DNA of 64,000 nt from Flavobacteriaceae bacterium (GTDB lineage: Bacteria > Bacteroidota > Bacteroidia > Flavobacteriales > Flavobacteriaceae): assembly GCA_013043685.1 (NCBI GenBank), contig JABDNT010000044.1, positions 1-64,000 on the forward strand, given 5' to 3'. The notes under the pieces are model-generated. The model was given only the letters and a program-made list of their open reading frames with translations. It was not told the origin of the DNA and did no database searches. Made by a program: the position numbers and the translations under genes. Below, in pieces: positions 17,430-25,923 of this stretch (positions are counted from its first letter, which is position 1; every line of letters begins with the position of its first letter).

Positions 17430-18014
17430 TTAATTGGTTAAGATAATATTGTGTTTACTGATAACCTTTCTCAAATTAATTAGCGCATAACGCATTCTCC
17501 CAAGAGCTGTATTAATACTCACCCCGGTTTGCTCACTAATTTCTTTAAAACTCATATCCTTGTAAATACGCATGATAAGCACCTGTTTCTGATCTTCAGG
17601 AAGTTCTTCTATAAGCCTTCTTACATCACTTTCTACCTGTCCCTTAATCATTTGCTTCTCAACGTTGGGGTTCCCGTCACTTAATACCGAAAAGATGTTG
17701 AAATCATTATTGTTTTCAAACTTAGGCATGCGATTGTTCTTTCTGAAATGATCTATTACCAGATTGTGTGCGATCCTCATCACCCAGGGTAGAAATTTAC
17801 CTTCTTCGTTGTAAGCACCTCTTTTAAGAGTGTTAATTACTTTTATAAAGGTGTCCTGAAAAATATCCTCCGCAACATCGCGGTCGTATACCTTTGAATA
17901 GATAAAACTGAAAATTCTTTGTTTGTGGCGCGTTATAAGATCGCAAAGTGCAGATTCATTGCCTTTCATGTATGCGCTCACTAAATGCGCATCGGTGGTC
18001 GTTCTTTGCTTCAT
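17430..18014 (-). CDS. ECF RNA polymerase sigma factor
   Basis: A 194-residue sigma-70-family factor with region 2 (FIYSKVYDRDVAEDIFQDTFIKV, about 37-60, with a following FLPWVMRIAHNLVIDHFRK) and region 4 (LPEDQKQVLIMRIYKDMSFKEIS, then GVSINTALGRMRYAL), a helix-turn-helix that recognises the -35 box. No anti-sigma gene with a membrane helix is adjacent; the only neighbour in the same direction is a 50-residue ORF. Flavobacterial genomes have several such factors controlling envelope or growth programmes. Its regulon cannot be read from this window. Confidence 0.88.
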   Translation of the reverse strand: MKQRTTTDAHLVSAYMKGNESALCDLITRHKQRIFSFIYSKVYDRDVAEDIFQDTFIKVINTLKRGAYNEEGKFLPWVMRIAHNLVIDHFRKNNRMPKFENNNDFNIFSVLSDGNPNVEKQMIKGQVESDVRRLIEELPEDQKQVLIMRIYKDMSFKEISEQTGVSINTALGRMRYALINLRKVISKHNIILTN

Positions 18015-18315
18015 ATCAATACTTCTTTAAAATAAACAACTATTATTTTTTGGTTGTCTAGCCGTTATGTTTATTTATTGAAAGTAGTAATATGCTATAG
18101 GCAATGAGATTTATTAATTTCTAGTACGTCGTAAATATAACAACAAAGAATTATGAAATGCAAAAAAAAGTGAGGAATTTCCTAACATTCCTGTCGTTTG
18201 GACGATTTTTAACTTCCTTTAGCCCTTGTAAAAGCTAAATTTTCATCGGAAATGTTAAAATCTCGCTTCTAGACAGGTTCGTGCGCAAAAAGATAACGGA
18301 TTACATGAAAATTGA
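18015..18315. other. 301-base divergent intergenic region
   Basis: The region separates the sigma-factor gene (minus) from uvrA (plus) and is A/T-rich. I see no complete TTG-TAnnTTTG promoter on either strand. A perfect 11-base palindrome, AGGAATTTCCT, lies at 18173-18183. The best -7 match for uvrA, TATCTTTG at 18327-18334, is inside its annotated coding start. No RNA gene or repeat is evident. Confidence 0.5.
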
Positions 18316-21135
18316 ATGCTGAATAGTATCTTTGCAAAATTCAGTAAAAGCAAACCCAAATTGAGCACCAAAACCCTTAGCACGAAAGAAAATATCCTGA
18401 TTCAGGGTGCAAAACTGCACAATCTTAAGAATATTTCGGTAGCTATACCAAGGAATAAGCTTGTTGTTATAACGGGATTATCGGGTAGTGGTAAATCAAG
18501 TCTTGCCTTCGACACCCTTTATGCTGAAGGACAGCGACGGTATGTGGAAAGCCTTTCTTCCTACGCCAGGCAATTCCTGGGAAGACTGAATAAACCGAAA
18601 GTAGATGCAATAAAAGGGATTTCTCCCGCTATAGCCATTGAGCAGAAAGTCAATGCAACCAATCCCAGGTCCACAGTGGGCACCTCCACGGAGATCTACG
18701 ATTATCTGAAATTATTGTATACGCGTATCGGGAAAACCTATTCCCCGGTTTCTGGTGAAGAAGTTAAGAAGGATTCGGTTACCGATGTGATCGATTACAT
18801 TAAATCCTTCGATCCGGGTAAAAAACTGTTGCTGCTCTCTCCTATTCACCTCGAAGAAGGGAGAACTATGGAAAATAAGCTGCAAGCCCTGGCACAACAG
18901 GGATATGCCAGGATAAAGTTCGATGACACCGTAGTGCGCATCGATGAGTTAAAAGGTTCTATTCCTAAAACTATATTCCTGGTAGTGGATCGCGTCATCA
19001 CCCAGGAGGATGAGGATTTTTACAATAGGCTCGCAGATGCGGCCGAAGTTGCTTTTTTCGAGGGCAAAGGAGAATTAATTATTGAGGATCTTGATAATGG
19101 TGGTACCAGGGAGTTTAATAATCGATTTGAAGCCGACGGCTTAACGTTTATGGAACCCAATGTGCACCTGTTCAGTTTCAATAACCCATACGGCGCCTGC
19201 CCTAAATGCGAAGGTTATGGTGATGTTATTGGAATAGACGAAGACCTGGTAATCCCAAATACGGCTCTGTCTATTTACGAAAATGCAATTTTCCCCTGGC
19301 GAGGAGAAAGCATGGGATGGTACCGTGATCAGTTGGTAAATAATGCGTATAAATTTGATTTCCCCATTCACAAACCATGGTTTCAATTAAGTGAATCACA
19401 AAAACAATTGGTTTGGGACGGTAACGATTACTTTGAAGGGTTACACGATTTTTTCAGTTTCCTGGAATCCAAAAGCTACAAAATCCAAAACCGCGTGATG
19501 CTGTCGCGATACAGGGGGAAAACAAAATGCAGCAGTTGTAATGGCAAACGATTACGGCCCGAAGCTTTTAATGTGAAAGTAAATGGGGTTGCGATACAGG
19601 AATTGGTAGAACTTCCGCTTCATAAGATTTCTAAATTCTTCGAGGAGTTAAGTTTGAATTCCTATGATCAGAAAATTGCAAAACGATTGTTGCTGGAGAT
19701 TCGCAACCGACTTTCCTTTCTTATTGATGTTGGCTTAAGTTATCTTACCCTGAACCGCAAATCGAATACACTTTCCGGAGGAGAGTCCCAACGAATTAAC
19801 TTAGCGACATCGCTTGGCAGTAGTTTAGTGGGCTCCATGTACATTTTAGACGAACCCAGCATAGGATTGCATCCTAAGGATACAGAACGACTTATTAGCG
19901 TTCTTCAGTCGCTTCGCGATCTTGGAAACACTGTGATCGTGGTAGAACACGATGAAGACATTATGAAAGCAGCCGATGCGATCATTGATATAGGGCCGGA
20001 AGCCGGAATTCACGGTGGCGAAGTGGTAGCCGAAGGCCGTTATGAAGAGATACTGATGGCAAATTCGTTAACTGCTAAATACCTCAACGGGACGTATGAG
20101 ATCGAAGTGCCGAAAAAACGCCGGAAATGGATAAACAGCATCAAACTGGTAGGTGCCCGTCATAATAATCTTCAGAATATCGATGTTGAATTTCCTATAG
20201 GGGCTTTTACAGCCGTAACAGGTGTTTCCGGAAGTGGTAAAAGTACCCTGGTGAAGAAGATCCTCTACCCTGCCATGCTTCGCCAAATAGGTGGGTATGG
20301 TGAAAAACCAGGTCAGTTTACAGGCCTCGAAGGGGATTTCAGCAGCATCAAGAATATAGAGTTCATCGATCAGAATCCGATAGGGCGCTCCAGCCGATCG
20401 AACCCGGTCACCTATATAAAAGCATACGACGATATCCGAAATCTCTATGCAGCTCAGAAGCTGTCGGATATACGGGGATACAAAGCCAAGCATTTCAGTT
20501 TTAACGTAGACGGAGGTCGTTGTGAATCCTGTAAAGGAGAGGGTGAAGTCACGATTGAAATGCAATTTATGGCCGATGTGCACCTGGAATGTGACACTTG
20601 CGGTGGTAAGCGGTTTAAAAAGGAGATCCTCGAGGTACAATTCGAAGGCAAAAATATTAACGACATCCTTACACTTACCGTGGACGAGGCCATCGAGTTC
20701 TTTAACGAACATGGAGTCACAAAGATCACTAACAAACTACAACCGCTTCAGGATGTTGGACTGGGTTATGTTCAGCTTGGGCAGAGCTCCTCTACCCTTT
20801 CGGGTGGTGAAGCGCAACGGATCAAACTGGCTTCTTTCCTTGTAAAAGGGAGCTCTAAAGAGAAAGCGCTCTTTATTTTTGATGAACCAACAACCGGGCT
20901 TCATTTCCACGACATCAACAAATTACTGGCTTCATTTTATGCCTTGCTAGATCGCGGGCATACGGTGATCGTAGTGGAACACAACATTGACCTTATTAAG
21001 TGTGCCGATCATATTATAGATCTTGGACCGGGGGGTGGAGAAAAGGGCGGTAAGGTTGTGGCCATGGGAACTCCTGAGGATGTTCTCGAAATTTCCGAAT
21101 CGTTTACAGCTCAATATCTTAAGAGTAAGATCTAA
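18316..21135 (+). CDS. uvrA: UvrABC excinuclease subunit A
   Basis: A 939-residue damage-recognition ATPase of nucleotide excision repair. Two ABC modules are complete: Walker A GLSGSGKS at 54-61 and GVSGSGKS at 636-643, signatures LSGGESQR at about 486 and LSGGEAQR at about 828. Zinc sites are visible as Cys295/Cys298 with Cys405/Cys408 and Cys736/Cys739 with Cys759/Cys762. The last is the DNA-binding zinc finger. The first 25 residues are a variable, lysine-rich extension, and a promoter-like TATCTTTG lies within it (18327-18334), so the true start could be the in-frame TTG at 18361. All catalytic features are unaffected. Confidence 0.92.
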   Translation: MLNSIFAKFSKSKPKLSTKTLSTKENILIQGAKLHNLKNISVAIPRNKLVVITGLSGSGKSSLAFDTLYAEGQRRYVESLSSYARQFLGRLNKPKVDAIKGISPAIAIEQKVNATNPRSTVGTSTEIYDYLKLLYTRIGKTYSPVSGEEVKKDSVTDVIDYIKSFDPGKKLLLLSPIHLEEGRTMENKLQALAQQGYARIKFDDTVVRIDELKGSIPKTIFLVVDRVITQEDEDFYNRLADAAEVAFFEGKGELIIEDLDNGGTREFNNRFEADGLTFMEPNVHLFSFNNPYGACPKCEGYGDVIGIDEDLVIPNTALSIYENAIFPWRGESMGWYRDQLVNNAYKFDFPIHKPWFQLSESQKQLVWDGNDYFEGLHDFFSFLESKSYKIQNRVMLSRYRGKTKCSSCNGKRLRPEAFNVKVNGVAIQELVELPLHKISKFFEELSLNSYDQKIAKRLLLEIRNRLSFLIDVGLSYLTLNRKSNTLSGGESQRINLATSLGSSLVGSMYILDEPSIGLHPKDTERLISVLQSLRDLGNTVIVVEHDEDIMKAADAIIDIGPEAGIHGGEVVAEGRYEEILMANSLTAKYLNGTYEIEVPKKRRKWINSIKLVGARHNNLQNIDVEFPIGAFTAVTGVSGSGKSTLVKKILYPAMLRQIGGYGEKPGQFTGLEGDFSSIKNIEFIDQNPIGRSSRSNPVTYIKAYDDIRNLYAAQKLSDIRGYKAKHFSFNVDGGRCESCKGEGEVTIEMQFMADVHLECDTCGGKRFKKEILEVQFEGKNINDILTLTVDEAIEFFNEHGVTKITNKLQPLQDVGLGYVQLGQSSSTLSGGEAQRIKLASFLVKGSSKEKALFIFDEPTTGLHFHDINKLLASFYALLDRGHTVIVVEHNIDLIKCADHIIDLGPGGGEKGGKVVAMGTPEDVLEISESFTAQYLKSKI

Positions 21136-21236
21136 CGAGTTAAGGATACAAAATTTTTAATATCTTTAGTATGGAACAACACTTAAGGTCCTGGTCTCCT
21201 CCTCAGATCAGGCTTTTAGGTATAGAATAGACCATC

Positions 21237-22130
21237 ATGAAACGATCATTCCTTTTCATATCTTTTTTTATTCTGAATATTAGTTTTGCACAACCATATT
21301 TACCCATGCTGCTGGAGGATCATGTGTGGAATACCGACTTCTACTCCGATCCGTTTGGAGGCGGGCCAATCCAAATTATTTCCGCTGAGAATTATGTAGC
21401 TGGAGAAACGATTATCAATAATATGAGTTACAAATCGGTTTATATTGATGGTGTTGAGGGTAGTTGCCTTGTTCGGGAAGACGGAGGAATTGTGTATCGT
21501 TATGATATGGACACATCGCAGGAATACATTATCTATGATTTCACATTAGACGTAGGAGATACGTTCATAATCCCTCAGGTCATGTATAACTCATTTTGCG
21601 CATCGATCGAATTTTACAATGGTTGGGATGAAATGACGGTCACGGACAGAACCACAGAATTCATTGCAGGTGTTAACAGGGTGGTAGTCTCCTTTGATTA
21701 TGTAAGTGAATTTGGAATAGATTGTAAATGGATTGAAGGAATCGGATCGAACCTTGGTTTCGACCCTGTTGGCGATATAATTGATATCGGAAGCCGATAC
21801 CTTGTATGCTTTACCAAAAATGGCACGACTTATTTCTTCAATAACGCAACTGCTTGTGATAACACTATGTTAAGTGTTCCTCAGCATTTAAAGAATCAAG
21901 TTGTCCTGCATCCCAACCCGGTTCAGGATATTTCCATTCTTCAGCTTCCTTCTGAGTTGAACATAAATTCCCTTCGAATTTATAACATCACGGGTAAATT
22001 GATTTCCGAAGAGAATCTTGCTAATGATTACGTGACTATCAATGCTATGAATTATCCCTCGGGATTATATTTCTACCAGGCACTATCTGAAAATACCATG
22101 ATCAAAACCGATCGGTTTATTGTGAACTAG
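21237..22130 (+). CDS. Secreted protein with T9SS type A sorting domain
   Basis: A 297-residue exported protein. It starts with a basic, very hydrophobic signal peptide ending near SFAQP. The C-terminal ~75 residues form a type IX secretion system type A sorting domain: LHPNPVQD, then LRIYNITGKLI, and the terminal region YPSGLYFYQALSEN-x-MIKTDRFIVN. The middle (about 20-215) is beta-rich with four or five cysteines and no domain I recognise. It should be exported across the outer membrane and anchored or released at the cell surface. It is a single gene downstream of uvrA; TATCTTTA at 21161 is a near-consensus -7 element. Cargo function unknown. Confidence 0.82.
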   Translation: MKRSFLFISFFILNISFAQPYLPMLLEDHVWNTDFYSDPFGGGPIQIISAENYVAGETIINNMSYKSVYIDGVEGSCLVREDGGIVYRYDMDTSQEYIIYDFTLDVGDTFIIPQVMYNSFCASIEFYNGWDEMTVTDRTTEFIAGVNRVVVSFDYVSEFGIDCKWIEGIGSNLGFDPVGDIIDIGSRYLVCFTKNGTTYFFNNATACDNTMLSVPQHLKNQVVLHPNPVQDISILQLPSELNINSLRIYNITGKLISEENLANDYVTINAMNYPSGLYFYQALSENTMIKTDRFIVN

Positions 22131-22134
22131 CAGT

Positions 22135-22246
22135 TGTCACTTCGAGTGATTTTGCGAAGCAAAATTGTATCGCGAAGGACTTTTTTAAAGTATTCTCAAT
22201 ACGATTCAACTGGGTTGAATCACTCGAGCGGACAATCGAAGTCATT
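22135..22246. repeat. Intergenic palindromic (REP-like) element
   Basis: The element begins TGTCACTTCGAGTGATT (22135) and ends with a similar sequence in inverse orientation (ATCACTCGAG... CGAAGTCATT, to about 22246). The inner part (GCGAAGCAAAATT, ATCGCGAAGGAC) also contains partial palindromes. Sequences with a TGTCATTTCGAGTGA core are frequent intergenic repeats in flavobacterial genomes. A related copy is at 23070. No coding function. Confidence 0.6.
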
Positions 22247-22289
22247 CATATTACATTCATAATATACTTACAATCAACGTCTTACAATT

Positions 22290-22305
22290 CTGGCACGGCT
22301 ATTGG
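22290..22305 (+). promoter_or_regulatory. Sigma-54-like promoter CTGGCACGGCTATTGG
   Basis: TGGCACG at 22291-22297 matches the sigma-54 -24 box exactly. After a 4-base spacer, TTGG at 22302-22305 replaces the -12 TTGC with a single mismatch in the C. It lies 67 bases before the ATG of the next gene. The same TTGGCACGG sequence occurs upstream of the neighbouring paralogue. Confidence 0.55.
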
Positions 22306-22372
22306 TTTTTACTAACAGAATAGCGTAAGCAGGCATCGCTCATAATGCCTCATAACCCAAAATACATTGATT

Positions 22373-22987
22373 ATGAAAAAAAGTATTTTACTCGTGGTAC
22401 TATTCCTTATGGGAATGACCACACAGACTTTTTCACAACGCAACAGAAATGTAAATCACAATCCGGGTAATTACGATCGCTATTACAATACGCATGAAAT
22501 TCGTTTTGTAGAAAATGGTGTACTGTATTCGGTGGCAGTGGACGGATCCTTTAATTTCCGTCAAATGTATCGCCCGTATAATTCCAATAGAGGAAGAAGG
22601 AACTTCAACACTGTTTATTACAATTCCGCTCCTGGGGCGGTAACTTATATCAACACCAGGCCCGTTGAACATTACAGAGTTCGATATGGAAGATATGGAC
22701 GCATTAAGAGTATTGGTCCGACATTGATCCGTTACAGACGAGATGGCCGTGTGAAGTCCATAGGATGTGTTGCAATGACCTACTACAGGGGATCACTCTC
22801 TACCGTAGGGAATCTCCAGATCCTGTACAATCGCAGAGGTAAGATTCGTAATACCATCGGACATGTAAACAGATACAATAAAAAGTTTTGGCACGATGAT
22901 TGGTATAGATATAATAGCGATCGGGATGAAGATGATTGGGACGATGATGACTGGGAAGACGATCGTGAACGAAGAAGAAAGAAATAA
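22373..22987 (+). CDS. Secreted Tyr/Arg-rich repeat protein (smaller paralogue)
   Basis: A 204-residue exported protein. The signal peptide ends near TFSQR. The body is rich in Tyr, Arg, Asn and Gly and contains degenerate copies of a unit like VRYGRYGRIKSIGPTLIRY, followed by RRDGRVKSIGCVAMTYYRG and LQILYNRRGKIRNTIG. The C-terminal 30 residues alternate blocks of acidic and basic residues (DDWDDDDWEDDRERRRKK). The start was taken at ATG 22373, since the in-frame TTG at 22367 has no support. The gene shares its repeat unit, a sigma-54-like upstream box and a downstream sequence motif with the next gene. No known domain and no function; it may be periplasmic or surface matrix. Confidence 0.75.
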   Translation: MKKSILLVVLFLMGMTTQTFSQRNRNVNHNPGNYDRYYNTHEIRFVENGVLYSVAVDGSFNFRQMYRPYNSNRGRRNFNTVYYNSAPGAVTYINTRPVEHYRVRYGRYGRIKSIGPTLIRYRRDGRVKSIGCVAMTYYRGSLSTVGNLQILYNRRGKIRNTIGHVNRYNKKFWHDDWYRYNSDRDEDDWDDDDWEDDRERRRKK

Positions 22988-22993
22988 TAATAT

Positions 22994-23014
22994 AGTTTTT
23001 TGGTTGGTTAGTTT
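22994..23014 (+). repeat. 3' sequence motif shared by the two repeat-protein genes (copy 1)
   Basis: AGTTTTTTGGTTGGTTAGTT follows the stop codon of this gene by 7 bases. Nearly the same string (one extra T) follows the stop of the next gene at 24576-24597. The identity outside coding sequence suggests either recent duplication of the transcription unit or a conserved 3' element. Confidence 0.7.
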
Positions 23015-23016
23015 TT

Positions 23017-23058
23017 AAATCCGTCGGATTCTCTAAAGGTCCGGCGGATTTTGTTTTT
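23017..23058 (+). terminator. Rho-independent terminator
   Basis: A 12-bp hairpin pairing AAATCCGTCGGA with TCCGGCGGATTT (one G-T pair) around an 11-base loop, followed by TGTTTTT. Confidence 0.75.
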
Positions 23059-23069
23059 AAGAGATTTTT

Positions 23070-23088
23070 CGTTTCACTCGAAATGACA
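23070..23088 (-). repeat. REP-like repeat core TGTCATTTCGAGTGAAACG
   Basis: Read on the minus strand this is TGTCATTTCGAGTGAAACG, followed by AAAAATCTC, a typical flavobacterial intergenic repeat. It matches the core at 22135 with one base difference in the first 15. It lies between the terminator and the promoter of the next gene. Confidence 0.55.
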
Positions 23089-23168
23089 TTCCCCTTTTCA
23101 CCAATCACTATTCACCTCTCACTACTCACCAGTTACCATCCCCACTAATAATCAGTACTTTACATTTT

Positions 23169-23183
23169 TGGCACGGTCTGTGT
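23169..23183 (+). promoter_or_regulatory. Sigma-54-like promoter TTGGCACGG...
   Basis: TGGCACG at 23169-23175 matches the -24 box exactly. The -12 position reads GTGT (23180-23183), a weak match to TTGC. The distance to the ATG at 23249 is 65 bases. Support comes mainly from its similarity to the box upstream of the paralogous gene. Confidence 0.4.
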
Positions 23184-23248
23184 ATTTAAATAAAATGTAT
23201 TGCTGACGCAACCAAAAGTGAAGCAAGTACAATTTAAAACCCAGAATT

Positions 23249-24574
23249 ATGAAAAAGTTAGTAACCCTAGTATTTGGAATCCTTTTGATGAGCATACCAG
23301 CTCAGGCTGCTTCCAGTGAAGCAAGCTCGGCTTCCTATTATGAGTATGACGGAAACGCCTATATCTTCATAGAAGGAGCTGTTGAATTTTCGGTATTTCC
23401 TGATGGACAATTCGACTTTGTGTATCTCGGCAGAGACGCCAGAGGAAATGTTAATGTGAACATTAACACCAACAACGTGAATCTCAATTTCAATTCGGGT
23501 TACAATTACGATCCTTTTGTTCAGTATGATGATTATGGAGCGGTAATTCAGATTGAGGATATCCCGATCTATTATGATAATTACGGACGTATCATCCAGG
23601 CTGGTAATACAGAGATCCGTTACAATAACAGACGGATAGTTCGTGTAGGAGGACTGCGTGTTTTCTATAATTATTATGGAAACTTTTCATACTGTACCGG
23701 GTTTATTAACCTGTGGACACCAAGATATATTTACCGCCCATGGCATGTGTGGTACGTGAGACCCTTCTATACAAGTTGCATTGTTTACGACTATCCTTAT
23801 AGACAGTTTTACAGGCCACACCGCTATCCCTACAACTATCACAGACAGCACTACAGAGGGCGTCGAGTAGCGTATAACAATGGTAGAAGAAACTTTTACA
23901 GGCCAGGAAGCCGTGTTCATTACAGAGATGGTAGAACGGCGGTTAACCGCGACTACAACCCGAATAGAAGAAACAGTATGGTTTCTGCGAATAGTGGCAG
24001 ACGTGATGGCCTGGTAGACAGAAAGAATAATAGAAATAGAAACAACAAAGTTGATAGATCGAGCTCCCTGAACAGGAAGAACGCAGTCTCGAAGCGAAGT
24101 GATAATATCGCTAACAATCGTGGTCGACCTGTATCGAACAAGGCTATCAATCGTGGTGCACCGACTACTAACCGGAAGAGTTCTTTAAATACGAACAAAC
24201 GAGGTAACAATCGTAAGGCTACTGTTAACAGAGGAAACACAAATACTCGTCCCTCTGTGAACTCGAACCGAAAAGTAACCAGATCTCGTCCTGCAGTAAG
24301 TTCGAACAGGGGTAACACCAAACGTAATTCTTCGGTGAACCGAAGCACACCATCACGAAACAAGAGTGTTGTTTCAAACAGGAATAACAGAACCAAGTCG
24401 AGCAGTCGTTCATATAAAAGTTCGAACAGTTCTAAAGTAAATAGAAACGCAACGGCATCAAGGTCCAGGTCGTCTTCAAATCGAAGCGCTAACGTATCAA
24501 GATCGAAGTCTTCCTCGAAAAGAAGTTCCGGTACAAAGCGCAGTAACTCACGACAAGGCCGTCGCGGCTTCTAA
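23249..24574 (+). CDS. Secreted Tyr-repeat protein with long Arg/Ser/Asn-rich basic tail
   Basis: A 441-residue exported protein. The signal peptide ends at PAQAA. Residues 30-200 are Tyr/Asn/Gly-rich with repeated units such as YYDNYGRIIQAGNTEIRYNN and RRIVRVGGLRVFYNYYGN, the same unit as in the preceding gene. Aromatic blocks (YRPWHVWYVRPFY) follow. The last ~230 residues are low complexity, almost only Arg, Ser, Asn, Lys, Thr and Val with no acidic residues for long stretches, giving a strongly positive charge. Such a tail on an exported protein suggests binding to polyanions (LPS, polysaccharide, extracellular DNA), but this is inference. I recognise no domain. The gene follows its paralogue and a shared 3' motif. 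Confidence 0.75.
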   Translation: MKKLVTLVFGILLMSIPAQAASSEASSASYYEYDGNAYIFIEGAVEFSVFPDGQFDFVYLGRDARGNVNVNINTNNVNLNFNSGYNYDPFVQYDDYGAVIQIEDIPIYYDNYGRIIQAGNTEIRYNNRRIVRVGGLRVFYNYYGNFSYCTGFINLWTPRYIYRPWHVWYVRPFYTSCIVYDYPYRQFYRPHRYPYNYHRQHYRGRRVAYNNGRRNFYRPGSRVHYRDGRTAVNRDYNPNRRNSMVSANSGRRDGLVDRKNNRNRNNKVDRSSSLNRKNAVSKRSDNIANNRGRPVSNKAINRGAPTTNRKSSLNTNKRGNNRKATVNRGNTNTRPSVNSNRKVTRSRPAVSSNRGNTKRNSSVNRSTPSRNKSVVSNRNNRTKSSSRSYKSSNSSKVNRNATASRSRSSSNRSANVSRSKSSSKRSSGTKRSNSRQGRRGF

Positions 24575-24575
24575 C

Positions 24576-24597
24576 AGTTTTTTTGGTTGGTTAGTTT
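24576..24597 (+). repeat. 3' sequence motif shared by the two repeat-protein genes (copy 2)
   Basis: The string AGTTTTTTTGGTTGGTTAGT starts 2 bases after the stop codon and is nearly identical to the copy at 22994-23014. Confidence 0.7.
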
Positions 24598-24638
24598 GAA
24601 ACTCTCGCAATCCGCATCTGGCGGAGGGCGGGAGTTTC
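24598..24638. terminator. Two-part hairpin between converging genes
   Basis: An 11-bp outer stem (GAAACTCTCGC with GCGGGAGTTTC) encloses a second 5-bp stem (TCCGC with GCGGA). There is no T-run directly after it on either strand. Its position between converging genes suggests a role in ending transcription. Confidence 0.6.
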
Positions 24639-24642
24639 GCAT

Positions 24643-25923
24643 TTACAGACCGTTGATCACTTTGCTCAACGACCTGGTAAGCTCGTAACGGCTATAACGA
24701 TCAATCCCTTTGGATTGAACCTGAAGATCTCCTAGCTCATAGGCGTTAAAATACTGTAGTAACTGTTCTTTAACGGCCTGCTTGTCTGATGTGGTGAAGA
24801 AACATCCCGCATTTGTCTCTTCTAAAATTTCCTGTATATCACTTCCCTCAGGCCCCAATGCAATTACGGGTCTTTTAGCAATAAGATATTCAAATAACTT
24901 ACCGGGTATAATGGCACGGGTCTCCGGTTTATCCATTTCAAGTAATAGCAGGACCTGTGCATTATGCTGAAGTTGTTTTGCTTCCGAATGCGAAACGTAA
25001 CCGATTAATTTCACTTTATCTTCAAGATCGTATTCTTTCAGGCTTTGCATCACATCATCGCCCACCACTCCTGCAAGATTAATGGACAACAAATTTTGAA
25101 ATTTTTCATTTTCATTACACAACTCATTCAATACCTGCCAGAGAATCTCCGGGTTTCGTTCACTGAGTAAAGAACCGATATGGGCCAACGTAAACTCCTT
25201 ATCAGGTTTAGGAATTATGGCTTCAGTGACTTCGTATCCATTGGTAATCACCGTTATTGGTGAATCTGTAATTTCAGAAAACTCACCTCCTGTGCTGTTG
25301 CTGGTGACAATAATACGATCCGCATTTCGCAAGACTTCGGCTTCCAGTTTTTTATGCTTCGCTTCCGAAGATCTGGATAATCGCAGGGATTTATGATAGT
25401 GGATCGTTGTCCAGGGGTCCCGGAAATCGGCGATCCATTTCACACTCAGAATTTTCTTCAGTCGTAACCCAATGAGGTGCAGACTATGTGGAGGCCCGGT
25501 GGTTATAATCGCATCAAATGTATTGTCGGTTAGATGATCTTTCAGAAAAGCAACCGAAGGTTTCACCCAACCCACCCTTGCGTCGGGAATAAAATAGTTC
25601 CCTCTTACATACAACATCATTTTTTCCAGTGAAGACGGATTCTTTTCAGAAATAATACCCATACTTATTTGCTGGGTCTTCTTCTTTGAGAATACCTTTG
25701 CAAGGCGATACGGTTCGCGTATAGGTTGTTTTAAAACTTCCACGCCTTCCGGAACTACTTTCAATAAGTCCGGATCGACGATCGGATAATTCGGGTTTTC
25801 AGGAGTGTAGACCACAGGTTCAATGTCGAAGTCCTTTAAATACTTCACAAAATTAAGCCAGCGTTGTACGCCGGGACCACCAGCGGGTGGCCAGTAATAT
25901 GTTATGATAAGGACTCGTTTCAC
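24643..25923 (-). CDS. Glycosyltransferase, GT4-like
   Basis: A 426-residue GT-B fold glycosyltransferase that should transfer a sugar from an activated nucleotide donor to an envelope glycan. The N-terminus VLIITYYWPPAGGPGVQRW contains the glycine-rich acceptor-domain loop. The donor domain has the conserved segment PGKLFEYLIAKRPVIALGPEGSD near residue 343, where the E-x7-E type glutamates bind the donor. WIADFRDPW near 164 is also typical. It directly follows the YfhO gene with no spacing (stop and start touch), so the two form one operon on the minus strand. Substrate not readable from sequence. Confidence 0.83.
   Translation of the reverse strand: MKRVLIITYYWPPAGGPGVQRWLNFVKYLKDFDIEPVVYTPENPNYPIVDPDLLKVVPEGVEVLKQPIREPYRLAKVFSKKKTQQISMGIISEKNPSSLEKMMLYVRGNYFIPDARVGWVKPSVAFLKDHLTDNTFDAIITTGPPHSLHLIGLRLKKILSVKWIADFRDPWTTIHYHKSLRLSRSSEAKHKKLEAEVLRNADRIIVTSNSTGGEFSEITDSPITVITNGYEVTEAIIPKPDKEFTLAHIGSLLSERNPEILWQVLNELCNENEKFQNLLSINLAGVVGDDVMQSLKEYDLEDKVKLIGYVSHSEAKQLQHNAQVLLLLEMDKPETRAIIPGKLFEYLIAKRPVIALGPEGSDIQEILEETNAGCFFTTSDKQAVKEQLLQYFNAYELGDLQVQSKGIDRYSRYELTRSLSKVINGL

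Noticed and set aside
18173-18183. AGGAATTTCCT palindrome as an SOS/LexA box for uvrA.
   Set aside because: It does not match a LexA box I know, it lies 130 bases from the start, and a single copy has no support.
20068-20735. Long minus-strand open frames inside uvrA.
   Set aside because: They are antisense shadows of a well conserved gene and show no family motif.
21172-21231. A 19-codon ORF between uvrA and the T9SS cargo gene, considered as a leader peptide.
   Set aside because: It is very short, has no ribosome-binding support, no attenuator-like hairpins follow, and amino-acid content gives no clue. It may be chance.
23953-24396. A Leu/Phe-rich minus-strand frame opposite the basic tail.
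   Set aside because: It is the complement of an Arg/Ser/Asn-rich coding region, which always gives Leu/Phe-rich antisense; it only looks like a membrane protein.
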